In this document: in pieces, positions 36,814 through 45,741 of the stretch
Position numbering within the stretch: the first letter of the stretch is position 1
Layout: each line of letters begins with the position of its first letter
Position numbers and translations under genes: made by a program
Notes under the pieces: model-generated
The model's database searches: none
Seen by the model: only the letters and a program-made list of their open reading frames with translations
Told to the model about the DNA's origin: nothing
NCBI GenBank assembly: GCA_001604135.1
Contig: LVAT01000012.1
Coordinates: forward strand, 1-64,000
Reading direction: 5' to 3'
DNA length: 64,000 nucleotides
DNA from: Clostridiales bacterium Firm_14
GTDB taxonomy: Bacteria > Bacillota > Clostridia > Saccharofermentanales > Saccharofermentanaceae

Positions 36814-37566
36814 TCAAGCCGGAACGTAAGATACCACTATTACCTTAGAAGCATCTAAGGAGCCCATATCTCCGGGACCACTAGTGCTGAAACCAAAACT
36901 CGTATTGTTCGTACCATCAGGTATTTTAACCGTATAGTAATGTCCATTACGTGTAACCTGGTATCCGTTGTTTGAATTCAACTGATTTACCAAATCATAA
37001 GGAATATATACGGTCAGTTCCTTTACCGGTGTATTAAAACTCATGGTCAGACCATACATGCCGCCTGATACACTGGATCCATCAGCGGGTGTCGTGCCTG
37101 TCGTCGAGCCGACTCTTCCGCCGGAAGGCTTAGTGGTGGGAGTTGCTGATACTTCCGGAGTAGGTGTAGGTGAAGGCGAAGGTGTGGGTGTATTTGACGG
37201 CGGCGGTGTAGGTGTATCCGTCACAGATGAACCACTGCCTGATCCTCCACCAGTTGCAGGTGTAGGTGTAATTGTTGTGGAACCTGAACCGTCACCATCG
37301 GACGGAGTATAGTAATTGATATCGAAGAACTTGGCTGCGTCCTTAGTCCACTTATCGATCTCAACCCAGGCATCAGCCTCGAATAAGTCTTTGCCGGTAG
37401 GATCACGGCCATGTGTTTTATTAATATCTTCGCTCCTCTTATTTGCCTTTTCTAATGTAACTGCAACACCAACGAAGGCCGCTGATGCAACAATGACTAT
37501 GATGGCTACGACTACAATGATCTCAGTGAGGGTAAAGCCCCTCTTGCTCATTCTCATTTTTTTCAT
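36814..37566 (-). CDS. type IV pilin-like protein with Pro/Thr linker and cellulose-binding-like head
   Basis: 250 residues from the ATG with GGGAG ten bases upstream. Residues 1-9 (MKKMRMSKRG) form a prepilin leader cut before FTLTEIIVVVAIIVIV, with Glu at mature position 5. After the helix and a short domain comes a linker (about 105-165) rich in Thr-Pro-Thr-Pro, Ser and Gly, then an 80-residue beta domain (MYGLTMSFNTPVKELTVYIPYD...SFGFSTSGPG). The SFGF ending resembles CBM2-type modules. Ruminococcus albus CbpC is a known pilin-family cellulose-adhesion protein; homology here is not shown. No pilus assembly genes are in the window. Confidence 0.75.
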   Translation of the reverse strand: MKKMRMSKRGFTLTEIIVVVAIIVIVASAAFVGVAVTLEKANKRSEDINKTHGRDPTGKDLFEADAWVEIDKWTKDAAKFFDINYYTPSDGDGSGSTTITPTPATGGGSGSGSSVTDTPTPPPSNTPTPSPSPTPTPEVSATPTTKPSGGRVGSTTGTTPADGSSVSGGMYGLTMSFNTPVKELTVYIPYDLVNQLNSNNGYQVTRNGHYYTVKIPDGTNNTSFGFSTSGPGDMGSLDASKVIVVSYVPA

Positions 37567-37691
37567 ATAGATCACACTCCCTTGAATCAACTTCTTCGCT
37601 GATACCATCATTATAAGGGAGCAATTTTTGACAAATCAATCACCAGAATATTGAAATTATGAGAGCGTTTTGAACAATATGTAACAAACAC

Positions 37692-39074
37692 TTAAACTGA
37701 TTTTGTCTGAATGAGCTTTTTTGCTTCAACAATCAAAGCATCCTTAGAATTTGGGCATTTCCCGTCAAGATAGAGTTCAAAAACCTGTGATAATATTTCG
37801 CCGATCACGGGACCTTCTTCCGCGCCCAGCGAAATAATGTCCCTTCCGTCGATAGCAAGATTTGTTGTATCGAATATCGCGCCGGATGCTTTCAGATCCT
37901 CCGATATCTGATTCAATTCATCCAGTCTCTTAAGCCGGTTCAATCCCAAAGGTGAATGCGCGAGGATGTCGGCTCTCTGTAAGACCTTCAGTTTAGTGAG
38001 GATCTCCATGGGATATTGGCACATGAATCTGTGAACTGTTACCCTGTCAGGTTTAAGGTAAGTGTCGTGGAGTCTTACCAGCAGGCAGACGTTCGTTATG
38101 AACTGCTTCGAACATTTAAGTCCGGAAAGAACCCTCTCTGCGATCTTCTCGCTTACGAGAGGATGGCCCTTCATGTGGCCTTCGCCGTCTTCAAGCACAA
38201 AACACTCAGGCTTTCCAAGATCGTGGAAAAGCGCAGCCATGGCAAGCTCGGGATCTCTTCCCTGACCTTCAATGAAAGGGATCTCAGACAGGACATCGAG
38301 CGTATGCTCCAGCACGTCTCTGTCGTGGAATACCGATCTCTGATCGAAGCCTCTGCAGACCGCGATCTCCGGAATAATGACGCTCATCACCTTCCAGCCG
38401 GTCCTTATTGCCTGAGGCGCGAACTTTCCCGTTACTATTCCCGTGAGCTCAACGGCGATCCTCTCGCCTGATATCTTCTTCAGTTCTTCGCAGTGAGTTT
38501 CCATCGCAAGAAGAGTTTCAGGTTCGATATCAAAGCCTAATCTGGAACAGAACCTGATGCCGCGTAAGATCCTCAGCGCATCCTCTTCAAAGCGCGCCAC
38601 AGGATCTCCTACTGTTCTTATGATGTGCTTTGCAGCGTCCTGCTGTCCGCCTTCGGGATCATGGATAACGCCATCTGCATCCATGTACATCGCGTTGATC
38701 GTAAAGTCTCTTCTCCTGACGTCTTCTTCGATCGTTGTCTTGAAAGAAACTTCATCAGGTCTTCTTAAGTCTGAATAGGAACCGTCTTCGCGGAATGTCG
38801 TGACTTCTACGTTGCCGTCTGATGTTATGGCCGTCACCGTGCCGTGTTTTATTCCGTTATCGTAATACTCCAATCCCGCTCTTCTGAATATATCCAATGT
38901 CTCTTCAGGTCTTGCGGAAGTTGCCACATCGTAATCGTGGGGAACAGTTCCAAGGACGATATCGCGCACTGCGCCTCCGGCCACGTAAGCCTTGTGGCCT
39001 TCCTTTTCGAGCAGGCCCAAAATGCCGCTCACATAATCAGGGATCCTTTTCTCTGTCTTTGGAATATCGTTCAT
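37692..39074 (-). CDS. cca: CCA-adding tRNA nucleotidyltransferase with HD domain
   Basis: 460 residues. The N-terminal class II nucleotidyltransferase core has YVAGGAVRDIVLG and the metal pair in HDYDVATSA. RRRDFTINAMYMD and the RILRGIRFCSRLGF segment select nucleotides and bind tRNA. An HD domain follows (FHDLGKP, about 275), then the C-terminal tRNA-binding region. It adds or repairs the 3' CCA of tRNA. No ribosome site precedes the ATG, and a TATAAT box ends only 6 bases before it, so the mRNA may be leaderless. Confidence 0.9.
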   Translation of the reverse strand: MNDIPKTEKRIPDYVSGILGLLEKEGHKAYVAGGAVRDIVLGTVPHDYDVATSARPEETLDIFRRAGLEYYDNGIKHGTVTAITSDGNVEVTTFREDGSYSDLRRPDEVSFKTTIEEDVRRRDFTINAMYMDADGVIHDPEGGQQDAAKHIIRTVGDPVARFEEDALRILRGIRFCSRLGFDIEPETLLAMETHCEELKKISGERIAVELTGIVTGKFAPQAIRTGWKVMSVIIPEIAVCRGFDQRSVFHDRDVLEHTLDVLSEIPFIEGQGRDPELAMAALFHDLGKPECFVLEDGEGHMKGHPLVSEKIAERVLSGLKCSKQFITNVCLLVRLHDTYLKPDRVTVHRFMCQYPMEILTKLKVLQRADILAHSPLGLNRLKRLDELNQISEDLKASGAIFDTTNLAIDGRDIISLGAEEGPVIGEILSQVFELYLDGKCPNSKDALIVEAKKLIQTKSV

Positions 39075-39080
39075 ATATTA

Positions 39081-39086
39081 ATTATA
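39081..39086 (-). promoter_or_regulatory. -10 box placed for a leaderless cca transcript
   Basis: TATAAT on the minus strand lies 6 bases before the cca ATG, so transcription from it would begin at or next to the start codon. No clear -35 is seen. Confidence 0.4.
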
Positions 39087-39229
39087 ACAACTGCATGTGG
39101 CGGATGCGAAGTAAGTGTGCCGATCAGAATCGTCATATTCTTGAAATAATAAAGCGCCAAGTGTTTAGTTATAATGAATTTGTTTGCTATCAAGCATTCT
39201 TTATTTATGTGTTCATTTGGAGGGATAAT

Positions 39230-41521
39230 ATGTTCTTTACGAGAAAGCCTTATCAGATCGATTCCGTCTATTACGTCGACAACACATTAAGGATCGGCTG
39301 CGACTGCCAGGCGTTTTCCGAAACGCTCACGGGCTGTAAAGACTGTTTCAAGGATGCGAAAGGAAGGATCACCGTCTCCGTCTTCTCTCCTGCAAACAAC
39401 ATTATCTCGATCAAGGTATTGAGCCATCACGCAGAACCTAAGACAAAGGGTTATTCGGTAATCGAACTCGCACCCTCGGGCTTCGGTACGCTGGATGACT
39501 CAGGCGATTATTTCGTATTTAAGAGCGGCCATCTCGAAGCAAGGATCAGCAAGAAGATATTCGAGATCAAGTTCTTCTATTGCGGCACAGAGCTTTTAAG
39601 CCAGAACTCCAACATGCCGATCTACTATAAGACAGACTCAGGTTCAGAGAGCTACTACACACTTTCTCTGAACGCGATCCTGGGCGCTTCCATCAACTTA
39701 AAGCCGAGAGAGAACTTATACGGACTTGGAGGCGCAGGTGCTTCCATCATCCGCAACGGTCAGGTCGTTAAGTGCAATACTATTGATTCAAGAGCAGGCG
39801 CCGAGCACATCCCGTTCATCCTCTCAGGTTCCAAATACGGCCTGTTCGTCAATACGAACCGTCCCGTTACTTTCGACGTAGGTTCCGAAAGCGGAGAGCT
39901 GAAGTTCGAAGTCGAAGGCGAGGAACTGGAATACAGCATCATCGCAGGAGACACGCCCATGCAGATCCTGGAGGTCTTCAGCCAGCTTAACGGACGCATC
40001 CCTGCCCTCTCATATGCTACAGGCGGCATCTCCGTCGCACTTAACGACGATGAGAAACTGACTGCGCAGGAGATCTTAGATGCAGTAAAGAATGCACGCG
40101 CTTCAGGCGTCAACATCAAAGAACTCTGGATCGGAAACTCATGGCGTCCGGATTATGCTCCTTACGGTTTTACCTTTGATGCAGTAAGATTCCCTGATCC
40201 CGGCGGCTTCGCGAAAGCAATATCCGATATGGGCATCATCCTCGGTTTGTCCGTAAATCCCTTCATTTCCGAGAGAGCTCCCGAATTCATCGAACTTCTG
40301 GACTCCGGTCTCCTCGTATCATTCCCTGACGGCAGAGCGGTTCTCTGCGATGCTGAAAAGGGCGGCGTTGCAATGCTCGACCTCAACATTCCCGAATCAA
40401 GAAGCTGGTTCATCAACGCATGCTCGGCACTCGCGAGGGAAGGATTCTCTGTTTTCGAGTCCAACTACACATATTCAATGACAAAAGCCTTCGAGAAAGC
40501 CTGCGGCAAGAGAGATTATCTCCTGAACTTCACGAGCATCCTCAACTCCGCATTGAGCGATGTATCCGCAAGAGAGCGCGGACGCTACGGCTCATTCATC
40601 ATCTCCGACTCCATAAGCTCGGGCGACCAGCAGTCCCCTTACAGCAATATCTACACCACGTTGAAGGCTGATTACTGCGATCTCAACGCAGCTATCAAGA
40701 ATGCGGTCTCCTATGGTCTTACGGGCTTTGGGGGAATCAACATCGACATCCCCGAACAGGAGCTCAACGATCCTAAGCTCTTCGACCGCTATGTCGGATT
40801 TGCAGCTTATGTGCCTCACGCAAGATTCAAGGGCACGCTTAAGTTCCTCGAGAATGCCAAATCTCTGGATTCGATCAAGGCATTCTCCGCGATCAGGACC
40901 GGCCTTGCTCCCTACAATTATTCCAGCCTCTGCGAGAGCGTTAAGTACGGCACGCCCGTTATCCGCGCGATGTCACTGGAATTTACAGGCGACCCTGTTG
41001 CAGAAACGATCGATTCCGAATACATGCTCGGCGCTTCTATACTCGTTACGCCTGTCGTATCACCTTCAGACAGCGTCAGAGTCTATATTCCTGCAGGCGT
41101 ATGGACTGACTTCATGACTCACGAGAAGATCCAGGGACCGCGCTTCATCAACCGCAAAGCAATTCCCAATTCCGTACCGGTATTTGCCCGTCCGAATTCC
41201 ATAATTCCGACAAGGACGCCTGATTCCAACAGCGGTATCGGTTCACTCGATAACCTCACGTTCACATGCTTCGGCTTAAGCCAGGGCGCTCCTGCTGTCT
41301 GCGAAGTATTCGCTGACGGCGGACAGGGTTCGGGCATCATCACGGCTGAGGTAGAAGGCAATAAGATCACCATACGCACCCAGAATCTGGGCGGCACAAA
41401 GCATCTTATCCTCTCAGGAATATACAACGTTGTCGGTCTGTCTGAATCCGTGCCGGAGAAACTCAGCTACGGCACATCGATCGAATTCTTGAGCAACGAG
41501 CTCGTTATCAGCTTAGGCTAA
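39230..41521 (+). CDS. GH31-fold protein with altered catalytic nucleophile
   Basis: 763 residues from the ATG behind GGAGGGAT; a longer frame upstream overlaps cca and lacks a site. It has the family order: N-terminal beta-sandwich (about 1-270), (beta/alpha)8 core (ELWIGNSWRPDYAPYG, MGIILGLSVNPFI, GLTGFGGINID), and C-terminal beta domains (YMLGASILVTPVV). In E. coli YicI the nucleophile is Asp416 in FKTDFGE. The matching block here is FESNYTY with Asn412. The WGGD acid/base block is not recognisable; Asp481 is a possible stand-in. No signal peptide. It may be inactive on glycosides, or use another mechanism. Its last 14 bp overlap the convergent hydrolase gene. Confidence 0.8.
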   Translation: MFFTRKPYQIDSVYYVDNTLRIGCDCQAFSETLTGCKDCFKDAKGRITVSVFSPANNIISIKVLSHHAEPKTKGYSVIELAPSGFGTLDDSGDYFVFKSGHLEARISKKIFEIKFFYCGTELLSQNSNMPIYYKTDSGSESYYTLSLNAILGASINLKPRENLYGLGGAGASIIRNGQVVKCNTIDSRAGAEHIPFILSGSKYGLFVNTNRPVTFDVGSESGELKFEVEGEELEYSIIAGDTPMQILEVFSQLNGRIPALSYATGGISVALNDDEKLTAQEILDAVKNARASGVNIKELWIGNSWRPDYAPYGFTFDAVRFPDPGGFAKAISDMGIILGLSVNPFISERAPEFIELLDSGLLVSFPDGRAVLCDAEKGGVAMLDLNIPESRSWFINACSALAREGFSVFESNYTYSMTKAFEKACGKRDYLLNFTSILNSALSDVSARERGRYGSFIISDSISSGDQQSPYSNIYTTLKADYCDLNAAIKNAVSYGLTGFGGINIDIPEQELNDPKLFDRYVGFAAYVPHARFKGTLKFLENAKSLDSIKAFSAIRTGLAPYNYSSLCESVKYGTPVIRAMSLEFTGDPVAETIDSEYMLGASILVTPVVSPSDSVRVYIPAGVWTDFMTHEKIQGPRFINRKAIPNSVPVFARPNSIIPTRTPDSNSGIGSLDNLTFTCFGLSQGAPAVCEVFADGGQGSGIITAEVEGNKITIRTQNLGGTKHLILSGIYNVVGLSESVPEKLSYGTSIEFLSNELVISLG

Positions 41522-42476
41522 GGGGAACCGAATCAAAGAAATCGATAAGATCCTTAAAATACTCTTCCTTCACGGGCTCATTCTGGATCTCGTGGCGGTA
41601 AGGGCCGTAACTCTTTGACTTCAGATTTGCTCCTGCATCCTTCATTCTGGCGATGACTTTTCTGACACCTTCTCCGTAGTTTCCCACGGGGTCTTCTTCA
41701 CCATAGGTAAAGAAGCACGGCTGGTCAGGAATAAGGGCATACGCTTCTTCGCTCTGAATAAATCCCACAAGTCCGAACAATGTCTTAAAGCCGTCACTTG
41801 TGAATGTGAACCCGCACATCGGATCTTCTACATATTTATCGACCTCGGCAGGGATCGTCGATAACCAGTCGCAGGGTGTTCTGGGCTTACTGATATGTTT
41901 ATTGTAGCTGCCGAATGCTATCGCATTTAAAAGGCCGTTCTTAGCCTTTTTACCGAAGACACATCCTGCACTCGCGAGGAACTTGCCCATGCCGACTGCG
42001 GGGTTCGGACCCATTGTCGAAGCGAAAACAAAGCCGTTAAAACGTCTGCTGTATCTCGGTGTGGAGAATATCGACCTGACGACAAATGAACCCATCGAAT
42101 GTCCATAGAGGATATATTTCAGTCCGTCTCTTCCGAAACGCTGAACTGCATATTCGTGAAATCCCATTTCATCGGTAAGAAGCACTTTCCAGGGCTCCTT
42201 GCCGCCTCCGAAATACCCCTTCGGATAGCCGTTATCCTTATTAAGAAGATAAGTCTGGCCGTGGCCGGGCATGTCCATTCCGCAGACGTGATAGCCTGCT
42301 TCATTGAACTTTCGGATCATCTCTTCATATCGCGCCAGATATTCTGCCATTCCGTGGCAGATCTGAACGACGCCCTTTATCTCAGGTGCCGAAGAGGGAT
42401 AAAAGAATCCCACTGTCTTGTAACCGTTTCCGATGGAACTTACAAATGCCATTCTCTGCGGATTTAGTTCTGCCAT
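41508..42476 (-). CDS. alpha/beta hydrolase, monoacylglycerol-lipase/S33-like
   Basis: 322 residues with GGAGGAA before the ATG. The triad is visible: Ser in GHSMGS (about 125), Asp in YGEEDPVGNYG (about 255) and His in YRHEIQNEP (about 293). The oxyanion region QICHGMAEYLARYE is typical of monoacylglycerol lipase-like hydrolases (Hydrolase_4), which often act on lysophospholipids. No signal peptide; it is cytoplasmic. It starts 14 bp after the Zn-protease gene stop, likely one transcript. Confidence 0.87.
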   Translation of the reverse strand: MAELNPQRMAFVSSIGNGYKTVGFFYPSSAPEIKGVVQICHGMAEYLARYEEMIRKFNEAGYHVCGMDMPGHGQTYLLNKDNGYPKGYFGGGKEPWKVLLTDEMGFHEYAVQRFGRDGLKYILYGHSMGSFVVRSIFSTPRYSRRFNGFVFASTMGPNPAVGMGKFLASAGCVFGKKAKNGLLNAIAFGSYNKHISKPRTPCDWLSTIPAEVDKYVEDPMCGFTFTSDGFKTLFGLVGFIQSEEAYALIPDQPCFFTYGEEDPVGNYGEGVRKVIARMKDAGANLKSKSYGPYRHEIQNEPVKEEYFKDLIDFFDSVPLSLS

Positions 42477-42490
42477 AAGTGGTTCCTCCG

Positions 42491-43225
42491 TTATCTTCTC
42501 CTTCTGCCTCTCATGAGAAGAAGCCTCAGTAATGTAAGCGCAGCACTCGCGAGCGCTACGGCATATGTGTCGCCTGCTGCCCAGAGCACGCTCTTTGCAG
42601 CCTTATACTGATCGTCAGATACCCACCCGAATTCCTTCATGGCCTTAAGGCCTCTTCTGCTCGCGTCACGCTCGATGGGGAGTGTGACCAGATAGAACAG
42701 AAATACTACTGAATAGAGAACTATTCCCAAAGTGCTGATGTAATAACCCATGCTGCTCATCTCGAGCGTTCTTGCCGCATACATGATCACAACGCCGATT
42801 ACAGCGATCCATACGCTGATCCTGGAAGTGATGCTCGCGATCGGAGCGATTATCTGACGGACCTTGTAGAGGGCCATGCTCGAATGCGCCTGGCATGCAT
42901 GTCCGCACTCATGTGCTGCAACAGCAACTGCCGTGATGGAATTCTTGCCGTATGTAGTCTCAGACAGGTTTATCGTCTCTTCCTTAGGATTGTAATTATC
43001 TGTCATCTCGCCGCTTGTTGCCTGAATGGTAACGCCGTAGACCTCGTTGGCAGCGAGCATCTCCTGAACACATTTATTGGCATCCTTGCCGCTTGCAACG
43101 CGCACGTCACTGTACTTCTTTACGAGCCTGTTAAGTCTTCCTCTTACTATAAGGCTCCATATCATGATGCCGATCGCAAGCGTATAGAAAATGAAGCTGT
43201 AGTCACCCAGGTTATATAAATACAT
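42491..43225 (-). CDS. membrane zinc metallopeptidase, YugP-like
   Basis: 244 residues with GGAGGGAAGAT before the ATG. An N-terminal helix (about 8-27) is followed by the catalytic region with HECGHACQAH (HExxH-type variant HECGH, about 105-112), then three helices (about 130-185) and a short basic tail. This arrangement matches the neutral zinc metallopeptidase family typified by YugP. The target is unknown. It is followed at once by the lipase-like gene. Confidence 0.85.
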   Translation of the reverse strand: MYLYNLGDYSFIFYTLAIGIMIWSLIVRGRLNRLVKKYSDVRVASGKDANKCVQEMLAANEVYGVTIQATSGEMTDNYNPKEETINLSETTYGKNSITAVAVAAHECGHACQAHSSMALYKVRQIIAPIASITSRISVWIAVIGVVIMYAARTLEMSSMGYYISTLGIVLYSVVFLFYLVTLPIERDASRRGLKAMKEFGWVSDDQYKAAKSVLWAAGDTYAVALASAALTLLRLLLMRGRRRR

Positions 43226-43449
43226 ATCTTCCCTCCGCGTTCACACATGCTTACAGAGTTTTACCATATGATTATTTTATCATCTTTTAGAGTATCAAAC
43301 GCGAATTCGGGTCATGGTCTTTACAATAATGCTATTTTCCTTAAAATTAGAAAACAATAAAAAACATAAATGAATTATAATTTATCCACTGGTATGGTAA
43401 CATACTAGGTAGGACGCTAGTCCACACTTCCTTAAGGAGGATAAAGGAT

Positions 43450-44328
43450 ATGTTTGAGATAGTAACTAAGAAGTGCCTTGGCCCCAAGGTCTTTCTGATG
43501 GAAATAAAGGCTCCCATGATAGCGAAAAAGGCCATGCCCGGCCAGTTCCTGATCGTAAGAGCTGACAAGGACGGCGAGAGGATCCCTCTTACTGTCTGTG
43601 ACTTCGACAGAGATACCGGCATCATCACCATCGTTTACCAGACGGTCGGTGCCGAGACCGAGAGAATGAGCAGAATGAATGAGGGCGAATGCTTTGCAGA
43701 CGTCGTCGGCCCGTTGGGAAACCCTTCCGACCTCGTTGATCTTCCCATCGAAGAGCTTAAAGCAAAGAAGATCCTCTTTATCGCGGGAGGCGTCGGAACC
43801 GCTCCTGTTTATAACCAGCTCAAGTGGCTCCACGACAACGGCGTTGAGGTCGACTGCATCCAGGGCGCAAGGACGAAGGACCTCCTGATCTTCGAAGACG
43901 AGATGAAGGCTGTCACAAAGAACCTCTATTTCGCGACCGACGACGGATCATACGGAATCCACGGCAACGTCTGCGTAGCACTCCAGAAGCTCTGGGATGA
44001 AGGCGTCCGCTACGACCACTGCGTCGTAATAGGACCTGTCATCATGATGAAGTTTGCCTGCCAGCTCACAAAGCAGCTCGGCATCCCCACAGTAGTTTCC
44101 ATGAACACCATCATGGTTGACGGAACCGGCATGTGCGGCGCCTGCAGGCTCTTAGTAGGCGGCGAAGTAAAGTTTGCCTGCGTTGACGGACCTGAGTTCG
44201 ACGGACACGCTGTCGATTTCGACCAGGCACTGCAGCGTTCACGCCTCTATAAGACACAGGAAGGCGAGCTCATGTTAAGGCTCACCGAAGGCGATACACA
44301 CAGCGGCGGCTGCGGAATGTGCTCATAA
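43450..44328 (+). CDS. nfnA: NADH-dependent ferredoxin:NADP oxidoreductase, NfnA subunit
   Basis: 292 residues with an AAGGAGG site. N-terminal FAD-binding beta-barrel (VRADKDGERIPLTVCD), NAD-binding GGVGTAPVYNQL (about 115), and the C-terminal [2Fe-2S] motif with Cys in MCGACRLLVGG and FACVDGPEF. This is the small (A) subunit of the electron-bifurcating transhydrogenase, which makes NADPH from NADH and reduced ferredoxin. The B subunit follows after 14 bp. The same domain layout occurs in dihydroorotate dehydrogenase PyrK and glutamate synthase-linked proteins, but the partner gene settles it. Confidence 0.9.
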   Translation: MFEIVTKKCLGPKVFLMEIKAPMIAKKAMPGQFLIVRADKDGERIPLTVCDFDRDTGIITIVYQTVGAETERMSRMNEGECFADVVGPLGNPSDLVDLPIEELKAKKILFIAGGVGTAPVYNQLKWLHDNGVEVDCIQGARTKDLLIFEDEMKAVTKNLYFATDDGSYGIHGNVCVALQKLWDEGVRYDHCVVIGPVIMMKFACQLTKQLGIPTVVSMNTIMVDGTGMCGACRLLVGGEVKFACVDGPEFDGHAVDFDQALQRSRLYKTQEGELMLRLTEGDTHSGGCGMCS

Positions 44329-44342
44329 GGGGGATTGCGAAA

Positions 44343-45737
44343 ATGGATTTTGATGTAATGAAGAAAGTACCGGTATCAGAGCAGGATCCTCAGATCCGTG
44401 CCACCAATTTCGACGAGGTATGCCTCGGATATACAAAGGAAGAAGCAGTTCTGGAAGCATCCCGCTGCCTTAACTGCAAGAATGCACGCTGCATGCAGGG
44501 CTGCCCTGTATCCATCAACATTCCGGGCTTCATAGCAAAGCTCAAGGATGGCGACGTGGAAGGCGCATACAACGTAATATCGTTGTCCTCTTCCCTCCCG
44601 GCTGTCTGCGGCCGTGTATGTCCCCAGGAGACACAGTGTGAGGCACAGTGCATCAGAGGCATCAAGGGTGAAGCAGTTTCCATCGGCCGTCTCGAAAGAT
44701 TCGTTGCCGACTCTGCCAAGGAAATGGGCATCAAGCCCCAGCTTCCTGCGGACATGGTAAAGAAGGACAAGAAAGTTGCAGTCATCGGCGCAGGCCCTTC
44801 AGGACTTACCTGCGCTGGCGATCTCGCGAAGATGGGCTATGACGTAACGATCTTCGAAGCTCTGCACAAGGCAGGCGGCGTACTCGTTTACGGCATTCCC
44901 GAATTCCGTCTCCCCAAGGAGAAGGTCGTTGCAAAGGAAGTCGAGAACATTAAGGAACTTGGAGTAAAGATCGTAACTGATGCTGTAATCGGACGCTCGC
45001 TCACGATCGATGACCTTTTCGAGAGCGAAGGATTCTCAGCAGTATTCATCGGATCAGGCGCAGGTCTTCCCCGCTTCATGAACATCCCCGGCGAGCAGGC
45101 ATTGGGCGTGTTCTCCGCTAATGAATACTTAACGAGATCCAATCTCATGGGCGCCTTCTCACCCGACTCCAGAACACCTATCATGAGAGCCAAGAAGGCT
45201 GTAATCGTAGGCGGCGGCAACGTTGCAATGGACGCTGCACGTACCGCAAAGAGATTAGGCGCTGAGGTGCACGTTGTTTACAGAAGATCCGAAGCAGAGC
45301 TCCCTGCCCGTGCTGAAGAAGTCCATCATGCAAAAGAGGAAGGCATCATTTTCGACCTCCTCACAAATCCTGTCGAGATCGTCTCTGACGAGAACGGCTG
45401 GGTAAAGGGCTGCACATGCATAAGAATGGAACTTGGCGAGCCTGACGCATCCGGCAGAAGATCACCTGTTCCTGTAGAAGGTTCCGAATTCACCATCGAT
45501 TGCGATGCGGTAATTATGTCGCTCGGCACATCACCTAACCCGCTTATCAAGAAGACAACTGCAGGCCTCGAGGTCAACAGAAAAGGCGGCATCGTGGTCA
45601 ACGAGTCGGAGATGACATCAAGAGCCGGTGTTTTCGCAGGCGGTGACGCAGTAACGGGCGCTGCTACGGTAATCCTCGCAATGGGCGCAGGAAAAGCTGC
45701 AGCAAAAGGCATCGACGAGTATCTGTCAGCTCAGTAA
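44343..45737 (+). CDS. nfnB: NADH-dependent ferredoxin:NADP oxidoreductase, NfnB subunit
   Basis: 464 residues from the ATG after AAGGGGGATT. Two [4Fe-4S] sites at the N-terminus (CLNCKNARCMQGCP and CGRVCPQETQCEAQC), two Rossmann domains (AVIGAGPSGLTCAGDLAKMG and VIVGGGNVAMDAARTAKRLG), and the closing GGDAVTGAATVILAMGAGK for FAD. The family is also annotated as glutamate synthase small subunit, but pairing with nfnA identifies the bifurcating enzyme. It supports the redox balance also served by HydABC. Confidence 0.9.
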   Translation: MDFDVMKKVPVSEQDPQIRATNFDEVCLGYTKEEAVLEASRCLNCKNARCMQGCPVSINIPGFIAKLKDGDVEGAYNVISLSSSLPAVCGRVCPQETQCEAQCIRGIKGEAVSIGRLERFVADSAKEMGIKPQLPADMVKKDKKVAVIGAGPSGLTCAGDLAKMGYDVTIFEALHKAGGVLVYGIPEFRLPKEKVVAKEVENIKELGVKIVTDAVIGRSLTIDDLFESEGFSAVFIGSGAGLPRFMNIPGEQALGVFSANEYLTRSNLMGAFSPDSRTPIMRAKKAVIVGGGNVAMDAARTAKRLGAEVHVVYRRSEAELPARAEEVHHAKEEGIIFDLLTNPVEIVSDENGWVKGCTCIRMELGEPDASGRRSPVPVEGSEFTIDCDAVIMSLGTSPNPLIKKTTAGLEVNRKGGIVVNESEMTSRAGVFAGGDAVTGAATVILAMGAGKAAAKGIDEYLSAQ

Positions 45738-45741
45738 TCAA

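Noticed and set aside
38897-39229. Upstream N-terminal extension of the GH31-fold protein
   Set aside because: The extra residues overlap cca on the opposite strand and lack a ribosome site; GGAGGGAT precedes the ATG at 39230.
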